Source of the DNA: Ferrovibrio sp046294345
GTDB lineage: Bacteria > Pseudomonadota > Alphaproteobacteria > Ferrovibrionales > Ferrovibrionaceae
DNA length: 64,000 nucleotides
Direction: 5' to 3'
NCBI GenBank assembly: GCA_046294345.1
Contig: JBKBJT010000001.1
Coordinates: 62,001 to 126,000, forward strand
Each line of letters starts with the position of its first letter. The first letter of the stretch is position 1. The notes under the pieces are model-generated. The model made no database searches, had not been told where the DNA came from, and worked only from the letters and a program-made list of their open reading frames with translations. Both the position numbers and the translations under genes were made by a program. Shown here piece after piece: positions 41,319-50,257 of this stretch.

Positions 41319-43341
41319 CGTCAGCATCTTCCCAATCTTCATCCGTACCCATACGACGCAGCCTGTCTGCTTCGCGCTTCTGGCGACGCAGCTCCTCATC
41401 GACAGGATCGTTTACCGGTTTCTTGTGTTCCGGCGGCGCGATTTCCTTGGCGTCTGGCAAAGTCTGCGTAGGATCGTCATCTTCATCCAGCTCGAGCTTC
41501 ATTCGTTCCAGGAAACGCTGAGCAATGAATTTCCCCCGCTTATTGGCCTGATCGGCGACGGCAACAGCCGCAGCCTGGATCATCCTCACCTTGGCCTGCG
41601 CAAGAGTGATCTGCCGTTCTTTGGCTTCATTGTGTTTCAGCCAGTATCGACGGATGGCCTTGTGCTGCCAGGCCGAGAGGCCAGCCGCATATTCCTGATC
41701 CTTGGCCAGAACCTCGAAGGCGATACCTGTTGACGGATTGATCACATGAATGCGACCGAGATCATTGGGATCGTATCGGAGATTCACCTTGACCTTCGGA
41801 CCATGGACGCGACGGATTTCGGCCAATTCCTCGGAGTTGTACTGAATGTTGTCCAGATCGATGCCATAGGCATTCACAGTACGCTTCTCGGTGCTGTACA
41901 TCGCCACGTTCAGATCGGCCGCAGTCGCCGGCATACGGATCGGGTATTTGTTGATATTTGCGGCCCAGCGGCGGGCAGGCACATCGTTGATGCCGCGCTT
42001 CACCCGCTGCGAGTAGTAATCAATGATCCACATGTAGATTCGCTCACGAAGCGTGGGCAAATCCATTACGGCGTTCTTTTTGGGATCGTAATCGCCCTTT
42101 TCGACGGTGTTCGAAAAGGTATAGCCAGGTACCGACTGCAGGATCTGGCGATTCATGGCGCCGAAGAAACGCTCGATTGCGCCCTTCAGCCATGGGCAAC
42201 GTGCCTTGGTATGAAGAACATGGATGTTGAGATGCTGGCAGGCCAGTTCGAACTGCTTCGAATGGAACTCCCGTCCGTTGTCGACAACCAGCATGTCGGG
42301 AATTCCGTAAGCATCCCAGCTGTTCTCAATACCCTCGTACCCCTCATAGTGCTTGTTCTTGGGAAGGATCGCGTGGCGCAGGCAGGCCATGACGCTCTGC
42401 CAGCTTGGCTGGTCGAAACCGAGATGGAATCCAACCGGCAGGCCGGAATAGACGTCGATCGCCATGGTTAGCCAGGGACGGCCGATCGGCATACCGAACC
42501 GCTCGTCAATGACGAAGATATCGAGCTTGGTGTGATCAACCTCGACACGCTCGAGAACGCGAGTGACCTTCACGCCTCCAAGCCAGGCGTGATATCTCAG
42601 GAAGGCAACGCGCTCACCTTCTCGCTTTAGGGCCTTGATATCAGGCGGTATGCGCTTGATAAAGCGATAGATTGCCTTGGCATTCGGCATTTTCAGCTGA
42701 TCAACTGGCGACAGGAGTTTATTCTTCTCTGTCACCTCGCTTCGCACCACGTCGATGACGTCCGTCCCGCGTGGCTGTGTACGAGAAAGATAATGGACGT
42801 CGATGGCATCCTGGATGATCCGCTGCACATAGGTATGCAGACGCTTTGTCGAGTTCCCCTGCTTGTGGAAATTCGGAATCAGCGCTCGGATGTCGAACGT
42901 CGCCGCAGAGTATTCCCGGTACCACCTATACACTGTTGTAAAACTCGGGGCTCGACGGTCCCTGATCTCTTCGTAATGTCTCCGCACGATCGGCATGATC
43001 TTCTTGGGCGAGAATCCGGACGGCTTTTCCCTATCAATGGCAGTGATGTAGCCACGGCGACGCTCAAACTCACGACGGCGTTTGGGCGGGAGCTGCTCGA
43101 TGTCCATCTTCAGCTTCTCCTGCAACGCCTCGGGATCATCCGAAGCGTGAATATCCGGCGATTCAAGTTGCATCCGTTCTTCTGCAATCCCTGCCGCGAT
43201 TTCGGCCGGCAGGATGGGGATCAGGTCGTCCGAATCGTCGGCACGGATCGCGATCCTGTCCTTGTCGTGCCGTCCTGCGATCGTATAGGGCTTACCGTCA
43301 ATGCGAAGTACAACGCCGCGTTTCAGTGGAATAGCCGGCAT
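41311..43341 (-). CDS. tnsB: TnsB DDE transposase
   Basis: 676 residues. The retroviral-integrase-like core shows the DDE triad: Asp269 in VEVDHTKLD, Asp354 in VVDNGREFH and Glu390 in KGAIERFFG. HTH regions lie before it and a beta-barrel plus charged tail (DDDPTQTLPD...DEDWEDADDD) after it. The tail probably contacts TnsC. It cuts and joins the 3' ends at the TGT/ACA termini and binds the GCAA-centred repeats. Starts 8 bp after the tnsA stop. Confidence 0.96.
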   Translation of the reverse strand: MPAIPLKRGVVLRIDGKPYTIAGRHDKDRIAIRADDSDDLIPILPAEIAAGIAEERMQLESPDIHASDDPEALQEKLKMDIEQLPPKRRREFERRRGYITAIDREKPSGFSPKKIMPIVRRHYEEIRDRRAPSFTTVYRWYREYSAATFDIRALIPNFHKQGNSTKRLHTYVQRIIQDAIDVHYLSRTQPRGTDVIDVVRSEVTEKNKLLSPVDQLKMPNAKAIYRFIKRIPPDIKALKREGERVAFLRYHAWLGGVKVTRVLERVEVDHTKLDIFVIDERFGMPIGRPWLTMAIDVYSGLPVGFHLGFDQPSWQSVMACLRHAILPKNKHYEGYEGIENSWDAYGIPDMLVVDNGREFHSKQFELACQHLNIHVLHTKARCPWLKGAIERFFGAMNRQILQSVPGYTFSNTVEKGDYDPKKNAVMDLPTLRERIYMWIIDYYSQRVKRGINDVPARRWAANINKYPIRMPATAADLNVAMYSTEKRTVNAYGIDLDNIQYNSEELAEIRRVHGPKVKVNLRYDPNDLGRIHVINPSTGIAFEVLAKDQEYAAGLSAWQHKAIRRYWLKHNEAKERQITLAQAKVRMIQAAAVAVADQANKRGKFIAQRFLERMKLELDEDDDPTQTLPDAKEIAPPEHKKPVNDPVDEELRRQKREADRLRRMGTDEDWEDADDD

Positions 43342-43349
43342 GGGTCACC

Positions 43350-43985
43350 TCACGCCTCGATCCAGGAATCTGGATCTATGATCGCAGTGTGGATCGGAGC
43401 CGTCGCGAAGCGCTGGGCAATCAGCGCATAGGCAAGGAGCAGCCCCTGATTGTCGCCGTCAAAATGCTCGGCGAATTCCGCAATGCTGATTGGGCCGTGG
43501 AATCTCAGCCAGTTCTGCGCGCGCGAGACCACGTCGTCCATCAGCGGTAGGCCCGCATAGCGCAAAAGCATTTTGATGTTGGCGAACAGAGGCTCGCGGC
43601 GAATGTCATCCTCGGTGACGACCTGATAGCGGTAGCCATGGCCAGCGAAATGCTCGTGTGCCGCATCGAACACATCCTGCATTTCCGCACGGATCGCACG
43701 GCGCCGAGGCTTCACTTCATAGACAGTGATCCCGTCGCGCCTCTCCGCCGCGAGGTCGGGTGTGTAACGGTGCCATTTGCCTCGATAGCGGATGGAAACG
43801 GTTGCAGGCTGCTCCAGGAAACGGAGAACCGAGCTGTCAAATTCAAGCTGGTAGCAAAAGTCCCGCTCAAGCTGCGATTCGAAATGGACCATTCGGCGGC
43901 TTTTCAGGCTGGCGAATCGGCCACGTGTACTGGGCATGCGCGGGGATAAAAGCCGGCGAGCACGGGCTCCATCCATTGAAATCAT
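43350..43985 (-). CDS. tnsA: TnsA endonuclease
   Basis: 211 residues from ATG 43985 behind AGAGAGGAAATTTATC; a longer start at 44021 has no ribosome site. The catalytic set of the restriction-enzyme-like fold is present: Glu36/Glu40 in FESQLERDF, Asp77 in YTPDLA and Lys92 in YEVKPRR. TnsA cuts the non-transferred 5' ends and makes the element leave its donor fully (cut and paste). It is followed by tnsB, tnsC and tniQ in one coupled operon. Confidence 0.93.
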   Translation of the reverse strand: MISMDGARARRLLSPRMPSTRGRFASLKSRRMVHFESQLERDFCYQLEFDSSVLRFLEQPATVSIRYRGKWHRYTPDLAAERRDGITVYEVKPRRRAIRAEMQDVFDAAHEHFAGHGYRYQVVTEDDIRREPLFANIKMLLRYAGLPLMDDVVSRAQNWLRFHGPISIAEFAEHFDGDNQGLLLAYALIAQRFATAPIHTAIIDPDSWIEA

Positions 43986-44104
43986 TGATAAATTTCCTCT
44001 CTTTTGTTGTATGAAATACAATGTTGTATATTATGCATCAACCTCGCATCTGCTGCAACTCCGATATAAAATTAATGCCTACGGAGTCGCGCGGGCGGTG
44101 GTAC

Positions 44105-45109
44105 ATGAATGTAATGGCTAACAAGGGTAATTCCGCGGCTCAGGTTGCAATTGCAACCGTTAAGCGCGCGCCAGGTAGCAAACCGTCCTGGATATTAGTT
44201 GCAAAAACGGCCGAAGAGATTCGCCGCAGCGGTAAATGGAGTCCCGATTACGCTTCACCGACAGAATGGCTCGAAGCCGTTGCTGAAGCCAGCGGTTATA
44301 CCGTCAACACCATCCGCCGCTTTATTGCCTCCCTGAATTTTCTCGAAGGTCGCGACGAGAAGACCCGCCAATTGGTTTTCGATCCGCTTAGCGGGGGCGG
44401 CAGTCTGACCATGGCCTCGATCGAATTGATCAAGCGTATGCACGACATATCGCCCGCGGAGGCCGATAAGGTTCTGGACGAATATGTTAAAGACGAACTG
44501 ACTGTTCGCGAAATCCGGAGCCGCTACGATGCGCTAATAAACTATGCGCAGCCGAAAGCTATGATGATTTTCGGCAACCCTCCATACTCCTCAAAGGAGC
44601 GGCTTCCGACGCCTGATGCCGGCAAGCTGGGGCTGCGGCGTGCCCATCAGGACAAGAAGGTATTGACCGAAATAATCCGAAGCAGGATAGCCGATCTGTC
44701 AGAAGCTGACGGCATCAAGGTGTTCTCGGATCGGTACGAGTTCGATTTTGTCTCACCAGACGCGGTTGCCGTCGCTCAAAGGGAATTCTCGATCAGCTTT
44801 GTTGATGGCTTCGAGATGAAAAAGCTTGGCGAGAAAACTCCGCCAGGTTTCTTCAAAAAAGCCATAGCTGAAATCGTATTCTCAGCGACCTTTTTCAGGC
44901 GTTACTGGTTGTTCCTGGAAGGCACCGAGGCAGATGCAAGAGCTTTGACATCGGCACTCAATGTGCTTGAAGCAACTTCAGTTGGCGTCGCGCTGGTTGA
45001 TCTTGAGCACAAACAAATACGCATCCACCGCGAGCCAAGCGCATTACCGCAGCCAGATCGACATGCTCTCGCTAAGTCTGCAATTCTTGCCCAGGGTATC
45101 CCAGCCTGA
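44105..45109 (+). CDS. Unknown protein encoded divergently from tnsA
   Basis: 334 residues from ATG 44105; ATG 44114 or the upstream ATG 44021 are alternatives, and none has a strong ribosome site. The N-terminal 130 residues look like a DNA-binding region: SPTEWLEAVAEASGYTVNTIRRFIASLNFL resembles a helix-turn-helix, followed by the helical ITEADKVLDEYVKDELTVREIRSRYDAL-type segment. The C-terminal part (YEFDFVSPDAVAVAQREFSISFVDGFEMKKLG) is compact alpha/beta and unrecognised. The shared promoter with tnsA suggests a regulator of transposition or an accessory transposon function. No function is assigned. Confidence 0.6.
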   Translation: MNVMANKGNSAAQVAIATVKRAPGSKPSWILVAKTAEEIRRSGKWSPDYASPTEWLEAVAEASGYTVNTIRRFIASLNFLEGRDEKTRQLVFDPLSGGGSLTMASIELIKRMHDISPAEADKVLDEYVKDELTVREIRSRYDALINYAQPKAMMIFGNPPYSSKERLPTPDAGKLGLRRAHQDKKVLTEIIRSRIADLSEADGIKVFSDRYEFDFVSPDAVAVAQREFSISFVDGFEMKKLGEKTPPGFFKKAIAEIVFSATFFRRYWLFLEGTEADARALTSALNVLEATSVGVALVDLEHKQIRIHREPSALPQPDRHALAKSAILAQGIPA

Positions 45110-45467
45110 ACATCGGATAAGTGGCTCCGTTCTCGCCAAAGCGACTTCTGCGACACTATTCTTAATATATTCCAACCTTCGACACGGCTTCGGTCAGCAT
45201 TTTCATACATGAAGAAACGGACGACAGAAACCACGCGTCCCCGCCTATGCAACAGAATCTATGAGCAATCCTGCATGATCGCTCTCATTGGATAATTCTC
45301 TGGCCTACAAGCGGCCGCCTACCCTGAAGCCGTGGAAATACGCAGGGCACTCATTCCATCTTTGTGTCAATACAAGTGGCACTAATTCTTATATTCTTTT
45401 TTCCGAAGCATTGCTGCTAACCTGCCAGTTGCACCCATCAGGCATCACACAAGTGTAGGTGCTTCGC
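45110..45467. other. AT-rich intergenic stretch
   Basis: About 350 bp between the unknown gene and the Crp/Fnr gene. I see no gene, transposon end or strong terminator. A half-matching FNR-like site TTGCACCCATCAG (45429-45441) lies near the regulator start and could allow autoregulation. Confidence 0.35.
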
Positions 45468-46172
45468 ATGCCACTGACCGGAATAGACTTGCAGGGATTC
45501 CCCCTTTTCCGAGGCGTCGGACCCGACGCCGTGGCAAGACTGACGCGTGACTGCGTCGTACGTACTTGCCAGAGGGGGTCTATCCTGGCCCAGCAGGATA
45601 CCGATGCAGAACATGTTCACCTCGTTCTGGCCGGACGCGTATTGCTATTGGCCGAATGCGAGAATGCCGGCAGCACGGTGATCGCGGCTTTCGAGGCGGG
45701 GGATATTCTCGTGGCCGCCGCCGCAATACTTCAAATGCCATATCTGGTTACCGCCACGGCTGCGACAACGTCCCGGATCATGGCCATTCCTGCCGAACGC
45801 TTCCGCCAGGCCTTACAGACTGAACACGCTCTTACGCTTGCAGTTCTGGCAATTCAGGCGGAACACTGGCGTATCCTGGTTGATCATGTGCGCGTCCTGA
45901 AACTGCACAGAGGCCTGGAACGGTTGGCGCGGTTTCTGGTGCAAAGCAGCCCAGTGGACCATGGCAGTACGTCATTCAAGCTGGAGCTTGATCGCAAAAC
46001 CATTGCCGCGCTGCTCGGCATAAGCCCGGAATTCGTCTCGCGCGGCCTACAGCAATTGCGCCAACACGGCGTGCGCGCCAGTGGTAGCCTGATCCACATT
46101 GACGATGTCGACCGGATCAGCCGCCTCTACCGCCCCATCGAACGAGCCGCCGCCTCAGAAACCACGCATTAG
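45468..46172 (+). CDS. Crp/Fnr-family transcriptional regulator (DNR-like)
   Basis: 234 residues from ATG 45468. The cyclic-nucleotide-type effector domain is at about 10-120 (VHLVLAGRVLLLAE, FEAGDILVAAAAILQMPYLVTATAAT). A long dimer helix follows, and then an HTH_Crp motif, LDRKTIAALLGISPEFVSRGLQQLRQHGV. The FNR iron-sulphur Cys set is absent, so it is more like DNR/NnrR (NO sensing via haem) or another Crp-type protein. Possible targets are the FNR-type boxes at 17945 and 13153. Confidence 0.85.
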   Translation: MPLTGIDLQGFPLFRGVGPDAVARLTRDCVVRTCQRGSILAQQDTDAEHVHLVLAGRVLLLAECENAGSTVIAAFEAGDILVAAAAILQMPYLVTATAATTSRIMAIPAERFRQALQTEHALTLAVLAIQAEHWRILVDHVRVLKLHRGLERLARFLVQSSPVDHGSTSFKLELDRKTIAALLGISPEFVSRGLQQLRQHGVRASGSLIHIDDVDRISRLYRPIERAAASETTH

Positions 46173-46405
46173 CCTTTGGCGGCACAGCTTTCGCCGACCG
46201 TGTCGCGCACGTAACGGGCGAGATAGGTCCGGCGCAAGGCTTGGAATTTCGGCGAGTTCCAAGCATTGAGGAAAGACTGTTCCATCAGGTCGCCCTATAT
46301 GGAGGCGACCGTCATGGTCGCAGCGGCAGGCCGAAAGCTTGCTATCCCAGGTAACATGCCGCTCGGTGAATATCGCCCAGCAGGGCCGCGGATCATGCTT
46401 CGCCA
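46169..46405 (-). pseudogene. C-terminal remnant of a SPASM-type radical SAM protein
   Basis: On the minus strand one frame reads WAIFTERHVTWDSKLSAC then CDHDGRLHIG. After a one-base shift the next frame continues DLMEQSFLNAWNSPKFQ, ALRRTYLARYVRDTVGESC and a stop at 46169. That is the usual C-terminus of SPASM radical-SAM maturases (H-V-x-W-D-G-x-x-S-x-C, W-N-S-x-x-F-x-x-L-R-R). The radical-SAM core is gone, so only a dead fragment remains. It overlaps the end of the Crp gene. Confidence 0.65.
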
Positions 46406-46525
46406 CGGCCCGGCCTCGATTGCCGGCTACCGGCGACCAGCCGCGCTCGGTTTCCTCTGTCGGAAAGCAGAGTAGATAGCAATTCCCTAGGCGGCAGTTG
46501 CCCCTCGAATGCCTGGGAGGGGAGG

Positions 46526-46572
46526 TTGACATTCCTGTCGGCATTGATTAGTTAGTTATTACTTACTAACTA
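46526..46572 (+). promoter_or_regulatory. TetR-controlled promoter with overlapping operator
   Basis: TTGACA (46526-46531), 17 bp, then TAGTTA (46549-46554). The operator TAGTTAGTTA-TTAC-TTACTAACTA (46549-46572, 10-bp arms, one mismatch) covers the -10 box, ideal for repression by the TetR protein encoded immediately downstream. Confidence 0.75.
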
Positions 46573-46584
46573 TAGACGGTATCC

Positions 46585-47211
46585 ATGCGCACCCGCAAAC
46601 CCGCCGAAACCCGCAAGACCGAGATCGTCGACGCCACTTTGCGCCTGGCCGATGAGCTTGGTCCGGAACGGCTTTCGACCGAAGCCGTCGCCAATGTCGT
46701 CGGCCTGACCCAACCGGGCATATTCCGGCATTTCCCTACGAAACAGGATTTGTGGAGCGCGGTCGCCGAACGCATCGGCACAATGATGGAGGCGCGCTGG
46801 GCAAAGGCGCAGGACGCGCGCGCCACGCCCTCCGAGCAAATCGGGAAACTGGTCGCCGCGCAGCTACAGTTGATCCAGTCAACGCCGGCAATTCCCGCCA
46901 TCCTGTTTTCACGGGAGCTGCACACCAAGAACAAGGTGCTGCGCAAAGCCTTCTTCGCGCTTCTAAGCCGTTTCCACCGTGTCGTTGCCGATCTGGCCGC
47001 GCGCGCGAAAGAAGCGGGGGAGTTACGGGCCGATCTCGATCCCGACGATGCGGCTTACCTCATCATCGGCCTGATTCAGGGCCTCGCGGTGCGATGGTCG
47101 ATCAGCGGCCGTGGCTTCGATCTGGTTCAGGAAGGCCGGCGCCTGCTGGAAATCCAATTGACAGCCCTGTCGGATCAGAAGGCGGTGAAACGCAAGGGGA
47201 TGCCATCATGA
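46585..47211 (+). CDS. TetR/AcrR-family repressor of the adjacent exporter
   Basis: 208 residues. The N-terminal HTH (RLSTEAVANVVGLTQPGIFRHFPTKQDLWSAVAERI) is typical TetR, and the C-terminal helical ligand domain resembles exporter repressors. It is the first gene of a four-gene operon; the stop overlaps the HlyD start as ATGA. The dyad over its promoter indicates autorepression. The inducer is unknown. Confidence 0.9.
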   Translation: MRTRKPAETRKTEIVDATLRLADELGPERLSTEAVANVVGLTQPGIFRHFPTKQDLWSAVAERIGTMMEARWAKAQDARATPSEQIGKLVAAQLQLIQSTPAIPAILFSRELHTKNKVLRKAFFALLSRFHRVVADLAARAKEAGELRADLDPDDAAYLIIGLIQGLAVRWSISGRGFDLVQEGRRLLEIQLTALSDQKAVKRKGMPS

Positions 47212-48362
47212 ATAAACGCTATCTTCTGGTTTCGCTTGGGCTCGTCGGAGCGATACTGGCGATCCTGTTGTTTGTCTTCATGCGCCCGCTGTCCGTTGTC
47301 GTCGCGGCGCCCGCCGAAAGCCAGCCGGTACAGGTCTTCGGTCTCGGTACCGTGGAGGCGCGTATCACCTCCAAAATCGGCTTCGAGGTGGGAGCTGCGC
47401 TCGTCGAGCTGAATGCCGATCACGGCGACCGGGTGAAAAAGGGCAAGGTGCTGGCACGCCTGCATGACACCAAGCAGGTGGCGCGCCTCGCCAAGGCGAC
47501 GGCGGGCGTCGTCAACGCCGAAGCGGCGCTGCGCAGGGCCGAGGCCGCCGTCGGCAAGGCCCGCGCCGTGCTCTCCCAGAAGAAGCAGGCAAACAGGCGC
47601 AAGCAGGCGCTTCTGGCGCGACAGACGGTCTCGGTCGAAACGGCTGAGGAGGCGCAGATGGGGGAGGATGTTGCTGCGGCCGAGCTGGCGGTGGCGGCCA
47701 GTGATGTCGCGGTAGCCGGGGCCGCGCTGGAAGACGCAAGGGCGCAGTATGAGTATGAAAAGGTCCTGCTCGACCATCATGTGCTGAAGGCGCCCTATGA
47801 CGCCATCGTTGTGGCGCGTCATAAGGAGCTTGGCGCCGTCCTTACCCCGGGCGAGCCGCTATTCACCCTTGTAGCCCCGGAAACCGTCTGGGCGCTCGCC
47901 TATGTCGATGAGGCGCAGGCAGGCGGCATCCAGATCGGGCAGCCTGCCGACGTCCGGCTGCGGTCCCTGCCCCGGCAGATGTTCAAGGGCCATGTGACGC
48001 GGATCGATATTGAAAGCGACCGGGTCAGCGAAGAGCGCCGGGTCTACATAAGCTGCGACCGATGCCCCGAGACTTTTCACCTGGGCGAGCAGGCGGAGAT
48101 TTTCATCTCGACGGCCAGACTCGGCAAGGCGCTGCTTGTCCCCGAAACAGCGATCGAGGGATATGACGGAAGCCAGGGAATGGTCTGGACGGTCGAGGAC
48201 GGCGAATTGCGCCGCCGGCAGGTCACGTTCGGCCGCAGAACGCTCGACTCGCGCCTCGAAGTGATCGGCGGCCTGCCGGATGGTGCGCAGGTTGTCGCTA
48301 TGCTCCGCCCAGGATTGCGGGAAGGCCGCGCCGCGAGGATTGCTGAAGGCGCGGCGTCATGA
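47208..48362 (+). CDS. HlyD/DevB-like periplasmic adaptor
   Basis: 384 residues. One N-terminal membrane anchor (LLVSLGLVGAILAILLFVFM) precedes a biotinyl-lipoyl segment split by a long coiled-coil hairpin (about 85-180, many Ala/Glu/Lys heptads such as AALRRAEAAVGKARAVLSQKK). A beta-barrel with IGQPADVRLRSLPRQMFKGHV follows. It is coupled to the permease gene by an ATGA overlap. With the FtsX-like permease and ATPase it forms a DevBCA/MacAB-type exporter that would use an outer-membrane TolC protein. Confidence 0.88.
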   Translation: MNKRYLLVSLGLVGAILAILLFVFMRPLSVVVAAPAESQPVQVFGLGTVEARITSKIGFEVGAALVELNADHGDRVKKGKVLARLHDTKQVARLAKATAGVVNAEAALRRAEAAVGKARAVLSQKKQANRRKQALLARQTVSVETAEEAQMGEDVAAAELAVAASDVAVAGAALEDARAQYEYEKVLLDHHVLKAPYDAIVVARHKELGAVLTPGEPLFTLVAPETVWALAYVDEAQAGGIQIGQPADVRLRSLPRQMFKGHVTRIDIESDRVSEERRVYISCDRCPETFHLGEQAEIFISTARLGKALLVPETAIEGYDGSQGMVWTVEDGELRRRQVTFGRRTLDSRLEVIGGLPDGAQVVAMLRPGLREGRAARIAEGAAS

Positions 48363-49492
48363 ATCTCGCCTATCGGGACCTCCGGCACAATCTCGGCCGC
48401 TTCTTGCTGACCTGCTTCGGGCTGAGCCTGCTGCTTGGCGTGGTTCTCTCGATGATCGGCATCTACCGTGGCCTGGTCGAGGATGCCCTGACGCTCGTCC
48501 GCAGCCCGGCGGTCGATGTCTGGGTGGTGGAGTCCGGCACGCGAGGACCGTTTGCAGAGTCGTCGCGCATCCCGGGCGATACGCGGGAAGCGATCGCCCG
48601 CCTGCAGGGCGTGATTGCGGCGGGCAGCGTGAATTATCAATCGGTCGAAACCCTCCACCAGGGGGCAAAACGCCGTCTCTATGTTGTCGGCTACGAGCCG
48701 GGCCGCCCTGGCGGGCCTGACCGCGTCGTTTCCGGCAGGACCATCGGTCGCAGCCATTATGAGATGGTGGCCGACAGGCGCGCGGGCTTCGCCGTTGGCG
48801 ATCGCGTGCCACTAGGACGGAACACCTTCACCGTCGTCGGCCTGACCGATGGGCAGGTGGCCTCGGGTGGCGATCCGGCGATCTTCATTACCCTGCTGGA
48901 CTCGCAGGAATTGCAGTTCGAACTGGCGCCACCTGCCGCCCGTCGGGAGATCGCGCGGGGAAATGGCGGCGGCACCACCGATACGGTCAATGCCGTCATC
49001 GCCCGGGTTTCCCCGAATGCCTCTCCGGAAAGCGTGACCCTGGCGGCGCAGCGCTGGAAACACCTCGCGGCGATGACCCAGGCCGAACAGGAGATCGTCC
49101 TGACCCGGTCCGTGGTCGAAAGGGCGCGCAAGCAGATCGGCCTGTTCACGGCCATCCTGCTGGTCGTCTCGGCCGTCATCATCGCTCTGATCCTCTATAC
49201 CATGACCATGGACAAAATCCGGGAGATCGCCACCCTCAAGCTGATTGGGGCGCCGGACCGCACGATCATCGGGCTGATCATGCAGCAGGCCCTTGCCATG
49301 GGAATGATAGGCTTCGGCTTCGGCGCGCTTCTGATCACGGCAGTCAAGGACTTCTTCCCGCGACGCGTGGTGCTGCAGCCCGAAGACGGGCTGGCGCTGG
49401 CGGCGGCCGTGCTGCTGGTCTGCATCCTTTCCAGCGGCCTCGGAGTCCGGCTTGCGCTGAAGGTCGACCCGGCAACGGCGCTGGGGGGCTGA
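48359..49492 (+). CDS. ABC exporter permease (DevC/FtsX-MacB type)
   Basis: 377 residues. An N-terminal helix (FLLTCFGLSLLLGVVLSMIG) precedes a large periplasmic domain of about 220 residues. Three C-terminal helices follow (LFTAILLVVSAVIIALILYTM, IMQQALAMGMIGFGFGALLI, LALAAAVLLVCILSSGLGV). This is the four-span FtsX topology with the typical EIATLKLIGAPDRTIIGLI cytosolic link. It partners with the ATPase 2 bp downstream. Confidence 0.9.
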   Translation: MNLAYRDLRHNLGRFLLTCFGLSLLLGVVLSMIGIYRGLVEDALTLVRSPAVDVWVVESGTRGPFAESSRIPGDTREAIARLQGVIAAGSVNYQSVETLHQGAKRRLYVVGYEPGRPGGPDRVVSGRTIGRSHYEMVADRRAGFAVGDRVPLGRNTFTVVGLTDGQVASGGDPAIFITLLDSQELQFELAPPAARREIARGNGGGTTDTVNAVIARVSPNASPESVTLAAQRWKHLAAMTQAEQEIVLTRSVVERARKQIGLFTAILLVVSAVIIALILYTMTMDKIREIATLKLIGAPDRTIIGLIMQQALAMGMIGFGFGALLITAVKDFFPRRVVLQPEDGLALAAAVLLVCILSSGLGVRLALKVDPATALGG

Positions 49493-49494
49493 TC

Positions 49495-50193
49495 ATGGCC
49501 GATCCGGCACCGCAATCACCCCTTGTCCATGTCCGCAATGTGTCGAAGCATTTCGGGGAGGGTGAAACGCGCGTTGACGCCCTGCGCGATGTATCGATTG
49601 AGGTCTATCCGGGTCAGGTCGTCGCCCTGCTCGGCCCCAGCGGCTCCGGAAAGACCACGCTGCTGAACGTCATCGGCTGCATCCTGGAGCCGAGCAGCGG
49701 CTGGGTAAAGCTGGACAACGAGGTTGTCTATGACGGGCGCTGGCTGCGCTCCGACCTGCGCCGGCTACGACTGGAGAAGATCGGGTTCATCTTCCAGTTT
49801 CACAACCTGCTGCCTTTCCTGAACAGCATCGACAATGTCGCCGTGGTGCTCAACCTTGCGGGCTATGACGCCGAGGAAGCAAAGCGCCGGGCCGGCGAGC
49901 TTCTGGATTACCTGGAAGTCGGTCACCGCAAGGATGCCATGCCCGCCAAGCTCTCCGGAGGCGAAGCCCAGCGTGTGGCGATTGCCCGGGCCCTGGCGAA
50001 CCGCCCCCGGATAATCCTGGCCGACGAGCCGACCGCAGCGCTTGATTCGCAGAGGGCCGGGATCGTCATGGATCTTTTACGCAAGGTTGCTGCTGAACAA
50101 CAGGCGGCCATCCTTGCCGTCACGCATGACGAGAAAATCTTCAATCGGTTCGACCATATCTTCCATCTGCGGGACGGCCGCCTGGAAACGTAG
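49495..50193 (+). CDS. ABC exporter ATP-binding protein (DevA/LolD-MacB type)
   Basis: 232 residues with Walker A GPSGSGKTT, Q-loop FQFHNLLPFL, signature LSGGEAQRVAIARAL, Walker B IILADEPTAALD and the switch His in AVTHDEKIF. Length and motif spacing match LolD/MacB-like ATPases that act with FtsX-type permeases. Last gene of the TetR-controlled operon. Cargo unknown. Confidence 0.93.
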   Translation: MADPAPQSPLVHVRNVSKHFGEGETRVDALRDVSIEVYPGQVVALLGPSGSGKTTLLNVIGCILEPSSGWVKLDNEVVYDGRWLRSDLRRLRLEKIGFIFQFHNLLPFLNSIDNVAVVLNLAGYDAEEAKRRAGELLDYLEVGHRKDAMPAKLSGGEAQRVAIARALANRPRIILADEPTAALDSQRAGIVMDLLRKVAAEQQAAILAVTHDEKIFNRFDHIFHLRDGRLET

Positions 50194-50257
50194 CAGGGTT
50201 CAGGCAGGGGCAGCTCTATGCCTCCTTGGACTGACACGGGAACCGATCCACGCCTGT

